A stretch of DNA of 54,865 bases from positions 181,568 through 236,432 of the forward strand of contig NZ_BMQF01000013.1 of the NCBI RefSeq assembly GCF_014647975.1, read 5' to 3'. Origin of the DNA: Streptomyces fumigatiscleroticus. GTDB taxonomy: Bacteria; Actinomycetota; Actinomycetes; Streptomycetales; Streptomycetaceae. Positions within the stretch are counted from its first letter, which is position 1. Every line of letters starts with the position of its first letter. This document shows positions 17,971 to 26,684 of this stretch, piece by piece. The notes beneath the pieces are model-generated. The model did no database searches, was not told where the DNA came from, and saw only the letters and a program-made list of their open reading frames with translations. A program made the translations under genes and the position numbers.

Positions 17971-18702
17971 ATGACCGTTCCGAGCGCGGCGTCCCGCCCC
18001 GTGCAAGCCGTTGTCCTGGCCGGCGGTCAGGGCTCCCGGCTGCGTCCCTACACCGACGACCGGCCCAAGCCGATGGTCGAGATCCCCGGCACAGGGATCC
18101 CGATCATCGGCCATCAGCTGGCCTGGCTCGCGGAGGAGGGCGTGACGGACGTGGTGGTCTCCTGCGGCCATCTCGCCGAGGTGCTTCAGCAGTGGCTCGC
18201 GGCCGCCGATCTCCCGCTCTCCGTCACGACCGTCGTCGAGTCCGAGCCCCTGGGCCGCGGTGGCGGGCTGAAGTACGCGGCCGCGCGTCTGCCGCATCCC
18301 GACCGGCCGTGGTACGCCACCAATGGCGACATCTGGACCAGGTTCTCGCTGCGGGACATGGCGGACTTCCACACGGAGCGGGACGCCGTGGCGACGCTCG
18401 CCCTGGCGCGGCCGCGTCTTCCGTGGGGCGCGGTGCGGACGGACGGCTTCGGGCACATCACGGACTTCATCGAGGCTCCGCCGTCGACGTTCGAGGTCAA
18501 CGCGGGGGTGTATGTCTTCTCCCCGGAGTTCGCCGGGATGCTCCCGCAGCGCGGGGACCATGAGCGCACCACGTTCCCGCATCTGGCCCGTGAGCGCCGG
18601 CTGGCCGGGTTCCCGATTCCGCAGGGCTCCTACTGGCGGGCGATCGACACGGCGAAGGACCTGACGGAGGCGGCGAAGGAGCTGGCGGCGCTGGGCCGTT
18701 GA
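17971..18702 (+). CDS. sugar-phosphate nucleotidyltransferase
   Basis: This 243-residue protein transfers a nucleotidyl group to a sugar phosphate. The N-terminus shows VVLAGGQGSRLRPYTDDRPKPMVEI, the GxGxRLxPLT...KPM motif of the family, with YATNGDIWTR as the metal-binding Asp segment and EVNAGVYVFSPEF and GSYWRAIDTAKDL at the sugar end. It lacks the left-handed beta-helix acyltransferase domain, so it is closer to RmlA/GlgC-like or mannose-1-phosphate guanylyltransferases. I chose the ATG at 17971 because TACAGT lies seven to twelve bases upstream, the spacing of a leaderless gene; an upstream ATG at 17941 would add ten residues. Substrate unknown. Confidence 0.85.
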   Translation: MTVPSAASRPVQAVVLAGGQGSRLRPYTDDRPKPMVEIPGTGIPIIGHQLAWLAEEGVTDVVVSCGHLAEVLQQWLAAADLPLSVTTVVESEPLGRGGGLKYAAARLPHPDRPWYATNGDIWTRFSLRDMADFHTERDAVATLALARPRLPWGAVRTDGFGHITDFIEAPPSTFEVNAGVYVFSPEFAGMLPQRGDHERTTFPHLARERRLAGFPIPQGSYWRAIDTAKDLTEAAKELAALGR

Positions 18703-18725
18703 CCGCAGGTCCGGTACGAGCGGTC

Positions 18726-18766
18726 GACGACGGGGCCCCGCACACCAGGTGCGGGGCCCCGTCGTC
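18726..18766. terminator. bidirectional terminator between nucleotidyltransferase and DoxX genes
   Basis: GACGACGGGGCCCCGCAC pairs over 18 bp with GTGCGGGGCCCCGTCGTC around a five-base loop. It lies between two convergent genes and probably stops both. Confidence 0.88.
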
Positions 18767-18821
18767 CGTGTCCGCTGCGTTCAGCCGGTGGGCCGCCCGA
18801 GGAGGCCGCCCACCGGCCGGG

Positions 18822-20507
18822 TCACCCCAACAGGCCGCCCACGAGACCACCTTCCTCGGAGGAGGACCCGCCGTCGCCGGTCGAGCCGCTGCCGCCGCCG
18901 GTCGCGCTGCCGCCGGAGGTGGGGCCGGAGCTGGTGCTGGGGATTTGCTCCGCCGGTGCGGACCGCTGGGGCGGGGCCTGTCCGGCGGTGCCCTGGGTCT
19001 GGCTGGGAGAGCCGCCGGTGACGGTGCGGGACTCGCGGGAGGCGCCCGGGGTGGTGGCGGCGGCGCCGGAGGGGGTGGCCGCTCCCGACGCGGTGCCGCG
19101 GGTGGGTGCGGTGGAGGCCGCCGGGGTGTGTCCGTGCCTCCTCTCGCCGGGCTCCTTGGGGAGCGGGGAGCCGGGCAGTTCGTTGCGCGGGGCCTCGCCG
19201 GGTCCGGGGACCACCACGCGGTCGGCGTCGCGGACGGCGCCGCCGAGCAGTGAGCCGGTGATCAGGGTCAGGCCGGTGACGACGATGGTGACGAGGGCGC
19301 CGCGGCGCAGGACGTAGCGGCGCAGGACCCAGAGGTCGGCGCGGGGGCCGAGCCGGCGCCAGGCGCGGTCGGCGAGGCGGCCGTCGACGGAGTAGACGGG
19401 GGCGCCGGCGATGATCAACGGGGACCAGGCGGCGAGGTAGATGATGTCGGGGGCGTCGTAGACGGGGACGCTCTTGAAGCTGACGGTGACCAGGAGTGCG
19501 GCGGAGAGCAGCGCGCCGCCGACGGCGGCGATCCGCTGCCAGCAGCCGAGGACGGTCAGGACACCGACCAGGATCTGGGCGAAGGCGATGACGAGCCCGG
19601 AGCCGACGGGGTGCTGGAGGGCGAACTGGCGCAGTGGTTCGGCGACCTCCCAGGGGTGCAGGGTGTTGAGCCAGGTGACCATGGAGCCGCGTTTGCCGCC
19701 GTCGAAGTAGACGGGGTCGCAGATCTTGCCCATGCCGGCGTAGATGGAGATGAAGCCGAGGAAGACGCGCAACGGCAGCAGGACCACGCCGAGGTTCATA
19801 CGGCGCCCGGGGTAGTAGGCGTGCCGGGAGGGGTCGTCGCTGTGGCGTCCGCCGCGGCGTGGTCGCGCCCGTGTCGGCTCGGCGGGGATGCCGTCGAGGG
19901 TGTGGCCGGTCGTCTCGTCGGCGGGGGCCGGTTCGTCGTAGGCGCCGGTGGCGGTGCGCATGGCGGGCAGCAGCCGGGTGGCGTCGGGCTCGGGAGTGCG
20001 CTGGGCGCCGACGACGGGGGTCGGGAGCGTCTGAGCGGTGAGGTCGTCGTCGTAGCCCTGGTAGGCGTCGTAGCCGTCCGTGCCGTGGTAGCCGTCGTGG
20101 CCCGGGGTGCCGCCGTAGGGGTCGACGCGGGGGATGACCTGGGTGGCCCCGGGGTCGGCATACGGGTCGGCCTGGTGGCCGACCTCGCTCCGCACGGCTT
20201 GGAGCAGTCGGCGGGCGCCGGTGTCGTCGGGATCCGACTTGCCGGTCCAAACGACGGGACGGCGGCGGGCGCCCGCCCGTGCGGCGGGCATGGGGGCGGT
20301 GTCCTCGGCGGCGCTCAGGTGCCGGGCGATGCGCGGGGACTGTGTGGGCCGCGTCGAGGCGCCCAACTGCACGCGGAAGCTCGCGTGACTGACGATCACC
20401 TGCGCCGGATCGCTCGGCACCTTCACCATGCTCAGCGCGGGAGCGTCGTCGATTCCCGACGAGCGGTCCCCCGTGGGTGTGCGGGGTGTTCTGGTGTCCA
20501 CACTCAT
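18822..20507 (-). CDS. DoxX-family membrane protein with long disordered ends
   Basis: This 561-residue protein has a cytoplasmic-type N-terminal region of about 230 residues rich in Asp, Gly, Tyr and Pro. A DoxX-like core with four or more membrane segments follows (LGVVLLPLRVFLGFISIYAGMGKICDPVYF, GSGLVIAFAQILVGVLTVLGCWQ, VGGALLSAALLVTVSF, APDIIYLAAWSPLIIAG). A further membrane helix near residue 395 leads to a Ser/Thr/Gly/Pro-rich tail. DoxX relatives in actinobacteria are linked to redox and sulfur stress, but the tail and N-terminus here are lineage-specific. No operon partner is seen; the terminator to the left is shared with the convergent gene. Confidence 0.85.
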   Translation of the reverse strand: MSVDTRTPRTPTGDRSSGIDDAPALSMVKVPSDPAQVIVSHASFRVQLGASTRPTQSPRIARHLSAAEDTAPMPAARAGARRRPVVWTGKSDPDDTGARRLLQAVRSEVGHQADPYADPGATQVIPRVDPYGGTPGHDGYHGTDGYDAYQGYDDDLTAQTLPTPVVGAQRTPEPDATRLLPAMRTATGAYDEPAPADETTGHTLDGIPAEPTRARPRRGGRHSDDPSRHAYYPGRRMNLGVVLLPLRVFLGFISIYAGMGKICDPVYFDGGKRGSMVTWLNTLHPWEVAEPLRQFALQHPVGSGLVIAFAQILVGVLTVLGCWQRIAAVGGALLSAALLVTVSFKSVPVYDAPDIIYLAAWSPLIIAGAPVYSVDGRLADRAWRRLGPRADLWVLRRYVLRRGALVTIVVTGLTLITGSLLGGAVRDADRVVVPGPGEAPRNELPGSPLPKEPGERRHGHTPAASTAPTRGTASGAATPSGAAATTPGASRESRTVTGGSPSQTQGTAGQAPPQRSAPAEQIPSTSSGPTSGGSATGGGSGSTGDGGSSSEEGGLVGGLLG

Positions 20508-20633
20508 CTAACCGAGTGACGTGAGGTTAGGACACTGCTTTGACCCGCCGGATCTGTCCGGACCGCGTCAAGCTTGTCCGGACCGTCCGGAACACCCCGA
20601 GTGGGCGACTGCGCCGAACGCCCGTACAGCCGT

Positions 20634-21575
20634 TCAGGAGCGGCGGCGGGCCGCCTCGTACAGCACGATGCCGGCCGCGACACCGGCGTTGAGGGACTCG
20701 GCGCCGCCGGGCATCGGGATCCGTACCCGGAAGTCGCAGGTCTCGCCGACCAGCCGGGACAGCCCCTTGCCCTCGCTGCCGACGACGACGGCGACCGGCC
20801 CGTCCAGCGCCTCCAGGTCGCCCAGTTCGACATCCCCGTCGGCGGCCAGGCCGACCACCACGACGCCCGCCTTCTGGTAAGCCTCCAGGGTGCGGGTGAG
20901 GTTGGTGGCGCGGGCGACGGGCGTCCGCGCGGCGGTGCCGGCGGAGGTCTTCCAGGCACCGGCGGTCATGCCGGCCGCGCGCCGCTCGGGCACGACGACG
21001 CCGTGGCCGCCGAAGGCGGAGACGGAGCGGACGACGGCGCCGAGGTTGCGCGGGTCGGTCACGCCGTCCAGCGCGACGATCAGCGGGTCCTCGCCCTCCT
21101 CGGCGGCGGCGTCGAGGAGGTCCTCGGGGTGGGCGTACTCGTAGGGCGGGACCTGGAGGACCAGGCCCTGGTGGTTGAGGCCGTTGGTCATCCGGTCCAG
21201 CTCGGGGCGGGGCGCCTCCATCAGGTTGATGCCGCCGCGCTCGGCCGCGAGCTGGAGCGCCTCGCGCACCCGCTCGTCGTTGTCGATGAACTGCTGGACG
21301 TAGAGCGTGGTGGCGGGCACGCCCTCGCGGAGCGCCTCGACGACCGGGTTGCGGCCGACGACGAGCTCGGAGGTCGACCGGCCGCCGCCCCGCCTGCCCT
21401 GCGGGCGTCCCTGGGCGCGGCGGGCCTTGGCGTTGGCGGCACGCTGCTTGGCGTGTCCCTTGCGCATCTCGGCGGGGGGCGTGGGCCCCTTGCCCTCCAG
21501 GCCCCGGCGCCGCTTGCCGCCGCTGCCGACCTGCGCGCCCTTCTTGCCGGACATGCGGCGGTTGTTCGCGGCCAT
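20634..21575 (-). CDS. rlmB: 23S rRNA (guanosine-2'-O-)-methyltransferase RlmB
   Basis: This 313-residue SpoU-family enzyme methylates the ribose of a 23S rRNA guanosine (G2251 in E. coli numbering) using SAM. A basic, Gly-rich extension of about 65 residues precedes the substrate-binding domain (LVVGRNPVVEALREG). The trefoil-knot methyltransferase follows, with LDGVTDPRNLGAVVRSV, VVVGSEGKGLSRLV and IPMPGGAESLNAGVAAGI, the three SpoU motifs, including the catalytic Asn-Arg pair. The ATG at 21575 follows GGAGACAGG. It lies downstream of cysS on the same strand, 121 bases apart, an arrangement common in actinobacteria. Confidence 0.94.
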   Translation of the reverse strand: MAANNRRMSGKKGAQVGSGGKRRRGLEGKGPTPPAEMRKGHAKQRAANAKARRAQGRPQGRRGGGRSTSELVVGRNPVVEALREGVPATTLYVQQFIDNDERVREALQLAAERGGINLMEAPRPELDRMTNGLNHQGLVLQVPPYEYAHPEDLLDAAAEEGEDPLIVALDGVTDPRNLGAVVRSVSAFGGHGVVVPERRAAGMTAGAWKTSAGTAARTPVARATNLTRTLEAYQKAGVVVVGLAADGDVELGDLEALDGPVAVVVGSEGKGLSRLVGETCDFRVRIPMPGGAESLNAGVAAGIVLYEAARRRS

Positions 21576-21696
21576 GAGTACCTGTCTCCGCTTCTTTCGG
21601 GAGTTTCCGTCGTCGTACGGCGGTGAGCCGTACGTCTATGAAGTGTGCCGCCCGGGGGGCCGGGCGGCACAGTCGATCTTGCCGGCGTCGGAAGGC

Positions 21697-23094
21697 TCAG
21701 CGCGGGCCGAGGCTCCAGCGGGGTCCTTGCGGACTGTCCTCGATGACCAGGCCGGACTGGCCGAGCTGGTCGCGGAGGGCGTCGGCGGTGGGCCAGTCCT
21801 TGCGGGCCCGGGCGGCCTCGCGCTGGTCGAGGACCATGCGGACCAGGGTGTCGACCACGCCGTGCAGGTCGTCGCCGCGTTCGCCCTCGCCGGTCCAGTG
21901 CTCGTCCAGCGGGTCCATACCGAGGACGCCGAGCATGGCGCGGACCTCGGCGAGGCGGGCCACGGCGGCTTCCTTGTCGTCGGCGGCCAGTGCGCTGTTG
22001 CCCTGCCGGACGGTGGTGTGCACCACGGCGAGTGCCTGGGGCACGCCCAGGTCGTCGTCCATCGCCTCGGCGAAGGCGGGCGGCACCTCGGCGGTGGGCT
22101 CGACGGGCCCGGCCTTCTCGATCACCCGCTGCACGAAGCCCTCGATGCGGGCGAACGCCGACTCGGCCTCGCGCAGCGACTCCTCGCTGTACTCGATCAT
22201 CGAGCGGTAGTGCGGGGTGCCCAGGTAGTAGCGCAGGACGATCGGGCGCCACCGCTTGACCATCTCGGAGACGAGCACCGAGTTGCCGAGCGACTTGGAC
22301 ATCTTCTCGCCGCGCATGGTGACCCAGGCGTTGTGCACCCAGTACCGGGCGAACTCGTCGCCGAAGCCGTGGGCCTGGGCGATCTCGTTCTCGTGGTGCG
22401 GGAAGATCAGGTCGATGCCGCCGCCGTGGATGTCGAAGGCGGAGCCGAGGTACTTGTGGGCCATGGCCGAGCACTCCAGGTGCCAGCCGGGCCGTCCCCG
22501 GCCCCAGGGCGTCTCCCAGCTGGGCTCGCCGGGCTTGGCCGCCTTCCACATGGCGAAGTCCCTCGGGTCCCGCTTGCCGGTCTCGCCGTCCTCCGAGGGC
22601 TGGCGCAGATCGGCCAGGTCCTGGTTGGACAGGGAGAGGTAGCCGGGCAGGGAGCGGACGTCGAAGTAGACGTTGCCCTCGGCCTCGTAGGCGTGGCCGC
22701 GCTCGATCAGGCCGCGCATCATCTCGACCATCTCGGTGACATGGCCGGTGGCGCGGGGCTCGTAGGTGGGCGGCAGGCAGCCGAGGACGGTGTAGGCGTC
22801 GTTGAACGCGCGCTCGTTCTCGTAGCCGATGGCCCACCAGGGCCGGTTCTGCTCCGCCGACTTCTTGATGATCTTGTCGTCGATGTCGGTGACGTTGCGG
22901 ATGAAGGTGACGTCCAGGCCGCGGTACTGGAACCAGCGGCGCATGATGTCGAAGTTCAGCCCCGACCGGATGTGTCCGATGTGCGGAGCGGCCTGCACGG
23001 TGGCACCACACAGGTAGATCGAGACACAACCCGGCTTGAGCGGGGTGAAGTCACGGATCTGCCGGGCGCTGGTGTCGTACAGGCGAATGGTCAC
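21697..23094 (-). CDS. cysS: cysteinyl-tRNA synthetase
   Basis: CysS charges tRNA-Cys. The 465-residue class I synthetase carries HIGH at residues 38-41, the zinc ligand Cys29, and KMSKS at 264-268. The zinc-site segment LECSAMAHKYLG and the DIHGGGIDLIFPHHENEIAQ block are also present. The mycothiol ligase MshC is a paralogue of this enzyme, but the length, standard N-terminus and place beside rlmB, ispF and ispD favour the housekeeping synthetase. It is 138 bases from ispF on the same strand. Confidence 0.96.
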   Translation of the reverse strand: MTIRLYDTSARQIRDFTPLKPGCVSIYLCGATVQAAPHIGHIRSGLNFDIMRRWFQYRGLDVTFIRNVTDIDDKIIKKSAEQNRPWWAIGYENERAFNDAYTVLGCLPPTYEPRATGHVTEMVEMMRGLIERGHAYEAEGNVYFDVRSLPGYLSLSNQDLADLRQPSEDGETGKRDPRDFAMWKAAKPGEPSWETPWGRGRPGWHLECSAMAHKYLGSAFDIHGGGIDLIFPHHENEIAQAHGFGDEFARYWVHNAWVTMRGEKMSKSLGNSVLVSEMVKRWRPIVLRYYLGTPHYRSMIEYSEESLREAESAFARIEGFVQRVIEKAGPVEPTAEVPPAFAEAMDDDLGVPQALAVVHTTVRQGNSALAADDKEAAVARLAEVRAMLGVLGMDPLDEHWTGEGERGDDLHGVVDTLVRMVLDQREAARARKDWPTADALRDQLGQSGLVIEDSPQGPRWSLGPR

Positions 23095-23232
23095 CCCTCC
23101 AGGGTAGTGGGCCGACGGGTGTGCCTCCGACGGTTGGTCGGAAGTCGTGCGCCGTCCCGGGGCCCGGACGGGACCGGCACGGCGTCGTCGGCGCCGGCCG
23201 GATCCGGCCGGTTCCGCGGCACCGGCCCCGGC

Positions 23233-23730
23233 TCACTCCGCCGTACGGACCACCAGTGCCGTGGCGACCGCCATCAGTCCCTCCTCGCGGCCCGGGAAAC
23301 CGAGGCCGTCGGTGGTCGCGCCCGAGACCGACACGGGGGCTCCGGCGGCCTCGGAGAGGATCTTCTGGGCCTCGTCGCGACGCTTGCCGATCTTGGGGCG
23401 GGCGCCGACGACCTGCACGGCGACATTGCCGATCCGGAAGCCGGCCTCTCGCACGATCCGTGCGGCCTCCGTCAGCAGGGTGACACCGGAGGCGCCGGAC
23501 CACTCCGGGCGGCCGGTGCCGAAGTGCTGCCCGAGGTCGCCGAGCCCGGCGGCGGAGAAGAGCGCGTTGCAGGCGGCGTGCGCGACGACGTCGGCGTCGG
23601 AGTGCCCGGCCAGTCCGGGCCCCTCGCCCTCCCACTTCAGCCCGGCGCACCACAGTTCGCGGCCGTCCTCGAAGGCGTGGATGTCGGTGCCGATGCCCAC
23701 CTGGGGCAGCGGCGGCAGGTCAGAAGACAT
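23233..23730 (-). CDS. ispF: 2-C-methyl-D-erythritol 2,4-cyclodiphosphate synthase
   Basis: IspF cyclises CDP-methylerythritol 2-phosphate in the MEP pathway of isoprenoid precursor synthesis. The 165-residue protein has GIGTDIHAFEDG with the zinc ligands Asp and His, LAGHSDADVVAHA, the FPGREEG loop, and a conserved C-terminus. It overlaps the ispD gene by 11 bases, so the two consecutive-pathway enzymes are coupled. Confidence 0.96.
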   Translation of the reverse strand: MSSDLPPLPQVGIGTDIHAFEDGRELWCAGLKWEGEGPGLAGHSDADVVAHAACNALFSAAGLGDLGQHFGTGRPEWSGASGVTLLTEAARIVREAGFRIGNVAVQVVGARPKIGKRRDEAQKILSEAAGAPVSVSGATTDGLGFPGREEGLMAVATALVVRTAE

Positions 23731-24526
23731 CGTTCAGCCTCCTGCGGGCCAGGACCGCCTCGGCCAGCACCAGGTCGAGCGGGCGGGTGACCTTGAAGGC
23801 CTCCTCGTGGCCGGGTACGACCACGACCTGCTGTCCGGTCCGCTCGACCATGCCGGCGTCGTCGGTCACGTCGTCCGTCACCGTCTCGTGGGCCCGCACC
23901 AGGGTGGCCCGGTCGAAGCCCTGGGGTGTCTGCACCGCGCGCAGCAGGGAGCGCTCCGGGGTGGCCACCACGGGCTCCGGCTCGCCCGGCGCCGCCGCCG
24001 GCCGGATCTCCTTGACGGTGTCCGCGAGCGGCAGCGCCGGTACGACGGCGGGGGCGCCGTCGCGGACGGCCTCGATCACGGCGTCCACGGTGTCCACCGG
24101 CACCAGCGGGCGGGCCGCGTCGTGGACGAGCACGATGTCGTGGCCGGGGGGCAGCGCGTCCAGTCCCAGCTTGACCGATTCCTGGCGGGACGCGCCGCCG
24201 GGCACCACGAGGATGTCGGTGCGCTCCGGCAGCGCGTGCGCGTCGAGGAGGCTCTTGACCTCGCCGGCTCCGTCGGGCGGGGCCACGACGACGACCAGGG
24301 AGACGGCGCGGGAGGCGGCCATCGCCCGGACCGCGTGGACGAGCATGGGCGTGCCGCCCAGCGCGCGAAGTGCCTTGGGGGCGCCCGGACCGAGGCGTAC
24401 ACCACGGCCGGCGGCGGGGATGACGGCCGCGACACAGGCCCCGGAACGGCCGGTGGAGGTGGTGCTGGGGGTGCCGGGGACTCGCTCGGGGCCCCCGGCG
24501 GGCGAAGGACGCGAAACGTCAGACAT
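23720..24526 (-). CDS. ispD: 2-C-methyl-D-erythritol 4-phosphate cytidylyltransferase
   Basis: IspD makes CDP-methylerythritol from CTP and MEP. The 268-residue protein has VAAVIPAAGRGVRLGPGAPKALRALGG (CTP loop), LVVVVAPPDG, VPGGASRQESVKLGLDALP, VLVHDAARPLVP, and TPQGFDRATLVRAHE. A disordered N-terminal extension of about 30 residues (RPSPAGGPERVPGTPSTTS) precedes the core, so an internal start is possible. It sits downstream of carD and overlaps ispF. Confidence 0.95.
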   Translation of the reverse strand: MSDVSRPSPAGGPERVPGTPSTTSTGRSGACVAAVIPAAGRGVRLGPGAPKALRALGGTPMLVHAVRAMAASRAVSLVVVVAPPDGAGEVKSLLDAHALPERTDILVVPGGASRQESVKLGLDALPPGHDIVLVHDAARPLVPVDTVDAVIEAVRDGAPAVVPALPLADTVKEIRPAAAPGEPEPVVATPERSLLRAVQTPQGFDRATLVRAHETVTDDVTDDAGMVERTGQQVVVVPGHEEAFKVTRPLDLVLAEAVLARRRLNDVF

Positions 24527-24785
24527 CGGTTCCTGTCAGGTTTGTGTGCTCGGCCTACTTGGGTATGGCCACAGCGTGTCGGGCGCGACACCTTGACCGG
24601 ACCCTTCCGTGACGCCGGTCGAGCCAGCTGCCCGGGCCCGGCACGCCAAGTATCGGGGATTCCCCGCTCCGCATGTACGGACGGCACCCGGGTACGAGCA
24701 TGCCGCAGCGCCCGGCGACAGCAGATGGGTCATCGGGCACCGCGGCATTTCACTGTGCTGAAACCGAGCGGGGCTTCGCCTCGCG

Positions 24786-25268
24786 TCAGGAAGCGAGAAC
24801 CTCGTCGAGCAGGGCCTCGGCCTTGTCCTCGTTGGTGTTCTCCGCGAGGGCGAGCTCGCTCACCAGGATCTGGCGGGCCTTGGCGAGCATGCGCTTCTCT
24901 CCGGCGGAGAGTCCGCGCTCGCGCTCACGGCGCCACAGGTCGCGCACGACTTCCGCGACCTTGATGACATCGCCGGAGGCGAGCTTCTCCAGATTTGCCT
25001 TGTAACGACGCGACCAGTTCGTGGGCTCCTCGGCGTACGGCGCGCGCAGCACCTCGAAGACCCGGTCCAGCCCGTCCTGACCGACCACATCACGCACGCC
25101 GACGAACTCCGCATTGTCCGCTGGCACACGCACTGTCAGGTCACCCTGGGCGACCTTCAGCACCAAGTAGGTCTTGTCCACGCCTTTGATCTGGCGAGTT
25201 TCGATGGCCTCGATCAGCGCGGCCCCGTGATGGGGATAGACCACGGTGTCGCCAACCTTGAACGTCAT
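24786..25268 (-). CDS. carD: CarD-family RNA polymerase-binding regulator
   Basis: CarD binds the RNA polymerase beta subunit and stabilises open complexes at many promoters, rRNA promoters included. The 160-residue protein starts FKVGDTVVYPHHGAALIEAIE, the RNAP-interaction domain. The DNA-binding helical domain follows: NWSRRYKANLEKLASGDVIKVAEVVRDLWRRERERGLSAGEKRML with the conserved Trp near LWRR. The ATG follows GGAAGGGG, and TACCCT about 30 bases upstream may be its -10. It precedes ispDF on the same strand, as in mycobacteria, with 259 bases between them. Confidence 0.95.
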   Translation of the reverse strand: MTFKVGDTVVYPHHGAALIEAIETRQIKGVDKTYLVLKVAQGDLTVRVPADNAEFVGVRDVVGQDGLDRVFEVLRAPYAEEPTNWSRRYKANLEKLASGDVIKVAEVVRDLWRRERERGLSAGEKRMLAKARQILVSELALAENTNEDKAEALLDEVLAS

Positions 25269-25915
25269 GTGACAGGTACCCCTTCCGTGGCTATCCAGGG
25301 TAACACGGATACGGCGTCTTCTGAATGGCGTTTTCGCAGGTCAGGGCATATCTCGGGGCTTGACAACAGCAACAGGAACGTGCTTCGCCGGGCGAGCGGA
25401 ACACGGTATTCGCAGGTCGGAGCGGCTCTCCGGGGTGAGTGAAACGCGGACGTTACACACATGCGGAGCCCCTTCCAGGCGACCGAACGTCCCTATATGT
25501 CCGGTTCCAAGTGCTCGACTTCCGCTACTCCGTTCGGTGCCCGATGCGGGGTTCCGGACGATTCCGGAATTGATCACGGCACTCCGGACGGGCGACTCGT
25601 GATCAATTTCGCCGCCGTCCGCGCATTCCTTCACGGACCTTCACGGAAATCGGTGACCCGGCGCACGGCGTAAGCCCCGGGTGCTTATGTGAATGGCGGA
25701 TGACAGGGGGGCCAATGCGGCTCATGTGTGCACATGACACGCGGGCCGCGGCCGCCGTCCGGCGGGCCGGAACCACCCTCGCCCGGGCGAAGCCGAGGGT
25801 CCTGGGGAGGGTCGGGTGCGGCGGCGCGGGAACGGCTCGGTAGTGTAAGGGCGCTGACAGACACTTAGGGCGGCTTTATACGCCCTCTCGCTCGAGTCAA
25901 GGAGTTGCCGCCGCC
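25269..25915. other. 647-base intergenic region between divergent carD and lipoprotein genes
   Basis: This gap carries the promoters of carD (left) and the lipoprotein gene (right). The middle is lower in GC than its neighbours, with TTGACAACAGC at 25359 and a tandem CCTTCACGGA repeat near 25630. Short frames in it lack ribosome sites and Streptomyces codon bias, so I do not call a gene. A small RNA is possible. Confidence 0.5.
25854..25882 (+). promoter_or_regulatory. sigma-70-like promoter of the lipoprotein gene
   Basis: CTGACA at 25854-25859 and TATACG at 25877-25882 are separated by 17 bases, a good housekeeping-type promoter. The coding start is 34 bases downstream, behind AAGGAG. Confidence 0.55.
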
Positions 25916-26608
25916 GTGAGCAGCAGCCTTCGACGCGGCGCCCTCGCCGCCGCCGCCATCGCGTTCTCGATCGCCTCGCTCGCCGCGTGCGGTGCCGGCA
26001 ACAACGCCCAGACCTTGCAGGTCAAGCCGGACAACGCGGAAACGACCGTCGGGAACATCAAGATCCAGAACGCGATCGTCGTCACCCAGCCCGACAAGGA
26101 GTCGACGGGCCCGGCCGTGGTCTCCGCCACCCTGTTCAACAACGGCCGCACCGCCGAGACGCTGGAAGCGGTCAGCGTGGAGGGCGCCGGCTCCGCCGAG
26201 CTGTCCGCCGCCAAGGGCAAGGACCTGAAGATCCCGTCCGGCGGCTCGCTGGTCATCGGCGGCGCGGGCAACGCCTCCGCCGTGCTGAAGGGCGGCAACG
26301 AGACCGTGCAGGACGGCAACGTCCAGAAGATCACCTTCACCTTCAGCAAGACCGGTGACGTGTCGCTCCAGGGCTTCGTCGTCCCGGCCGAGAGCTACTT
26401 CACCTCCTGGGGCCCGACCGAGGTCCCGGCCGCCCCGGGCGCCACCGCCTCCGGCTCCCCCTCGGCCTCGGCCCCGGCCTCCGGGGAGCCGTCCGACGAC
26501 GGCTCGGCCGGCGCGGACGAGTCCGCCTCCTCCCCGGCCGCCCCGACCGACGCCGCCTCCGCGAGCGTGACGGCGACGGAGTCCGCCTCGGGCGAGACCG
26601 GCCACTGA
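25916..26608 (+). CDS. lipoprotein with beta-rich core and Ser/Ala-rich tail (DUF461/PCuAC-like)
   Basis: This 230-residue protein starts at a GTG behind CAAGGAG. The signal peptide ends in the lipobox LAAC, with lipidated Cys25. The core (residues 35-165; KIQNAIVVTQPDKESTGPAVVSATLFNNG, LVIGGAGNASAVLKGG, VQKITFTFSKTGDVSLQGFVVP) has the strand pattern of the PCuAC/DUF461 copper-chaperone-like fold but lacks the usual His and Met copper ligands. The last 60 residues are disordered. It is expected on the outer face of the membrane. It converges on phoP with a shared terminator between them. Confidence 0.85.
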   Translation: MSSSLRRGALAAAAIAFSIASLAACGAGNNAQTLQVKPDNAETTVGNIKIQNAIVVTQPDKESTGPAVVSATLFNNGRTAETLEAVSVEGAGSAELSAAKGKDLKIPSGGSLVIGGAGNASAVLKGGNETVQDGNVQKITFTFSKTGDVSLQGFVVPAESYFTSWGPTEVPAAPGATASGSPSASAPASGEPSDDGSAGADESASSPAAPTDAASASVTATESASGETGH

Positions 26609-26623
26609 GCGGTCCCGCGACGC

Positions 26624-26660
26624 CGAAGGGCGGGATCCCGGTCCGGGATCCCGCCCTTCG
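26624..26660. terminator. bidirectional terminator between lipoprotein gene and phoP
   Basis: CGAAGGGCGGGATCCCGG pairs with CCGGGATCCCGCCCTTCG over 18 bp with a one-base centre. It lies between the two convergent genes. Confidence 0.85.
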
Positions 26661-26684
26661 TCCGTCCGCCGCCCCGGCCGCGGC

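Noticed and set aside
21697..23094. Mycothiol ligase MshC in place of CysS
   Set aside because: The neighbourhood (rlmB, ispF, ispD), full length and typical start of the protein fit the tRNA synthetase; mshC is normally elsewhere in the genome.
25360..25673. Small genes in the carD upstream gap
   Set aside because: The short frames lack ribosome sites, overlap each other on both strands and show no codon bias.
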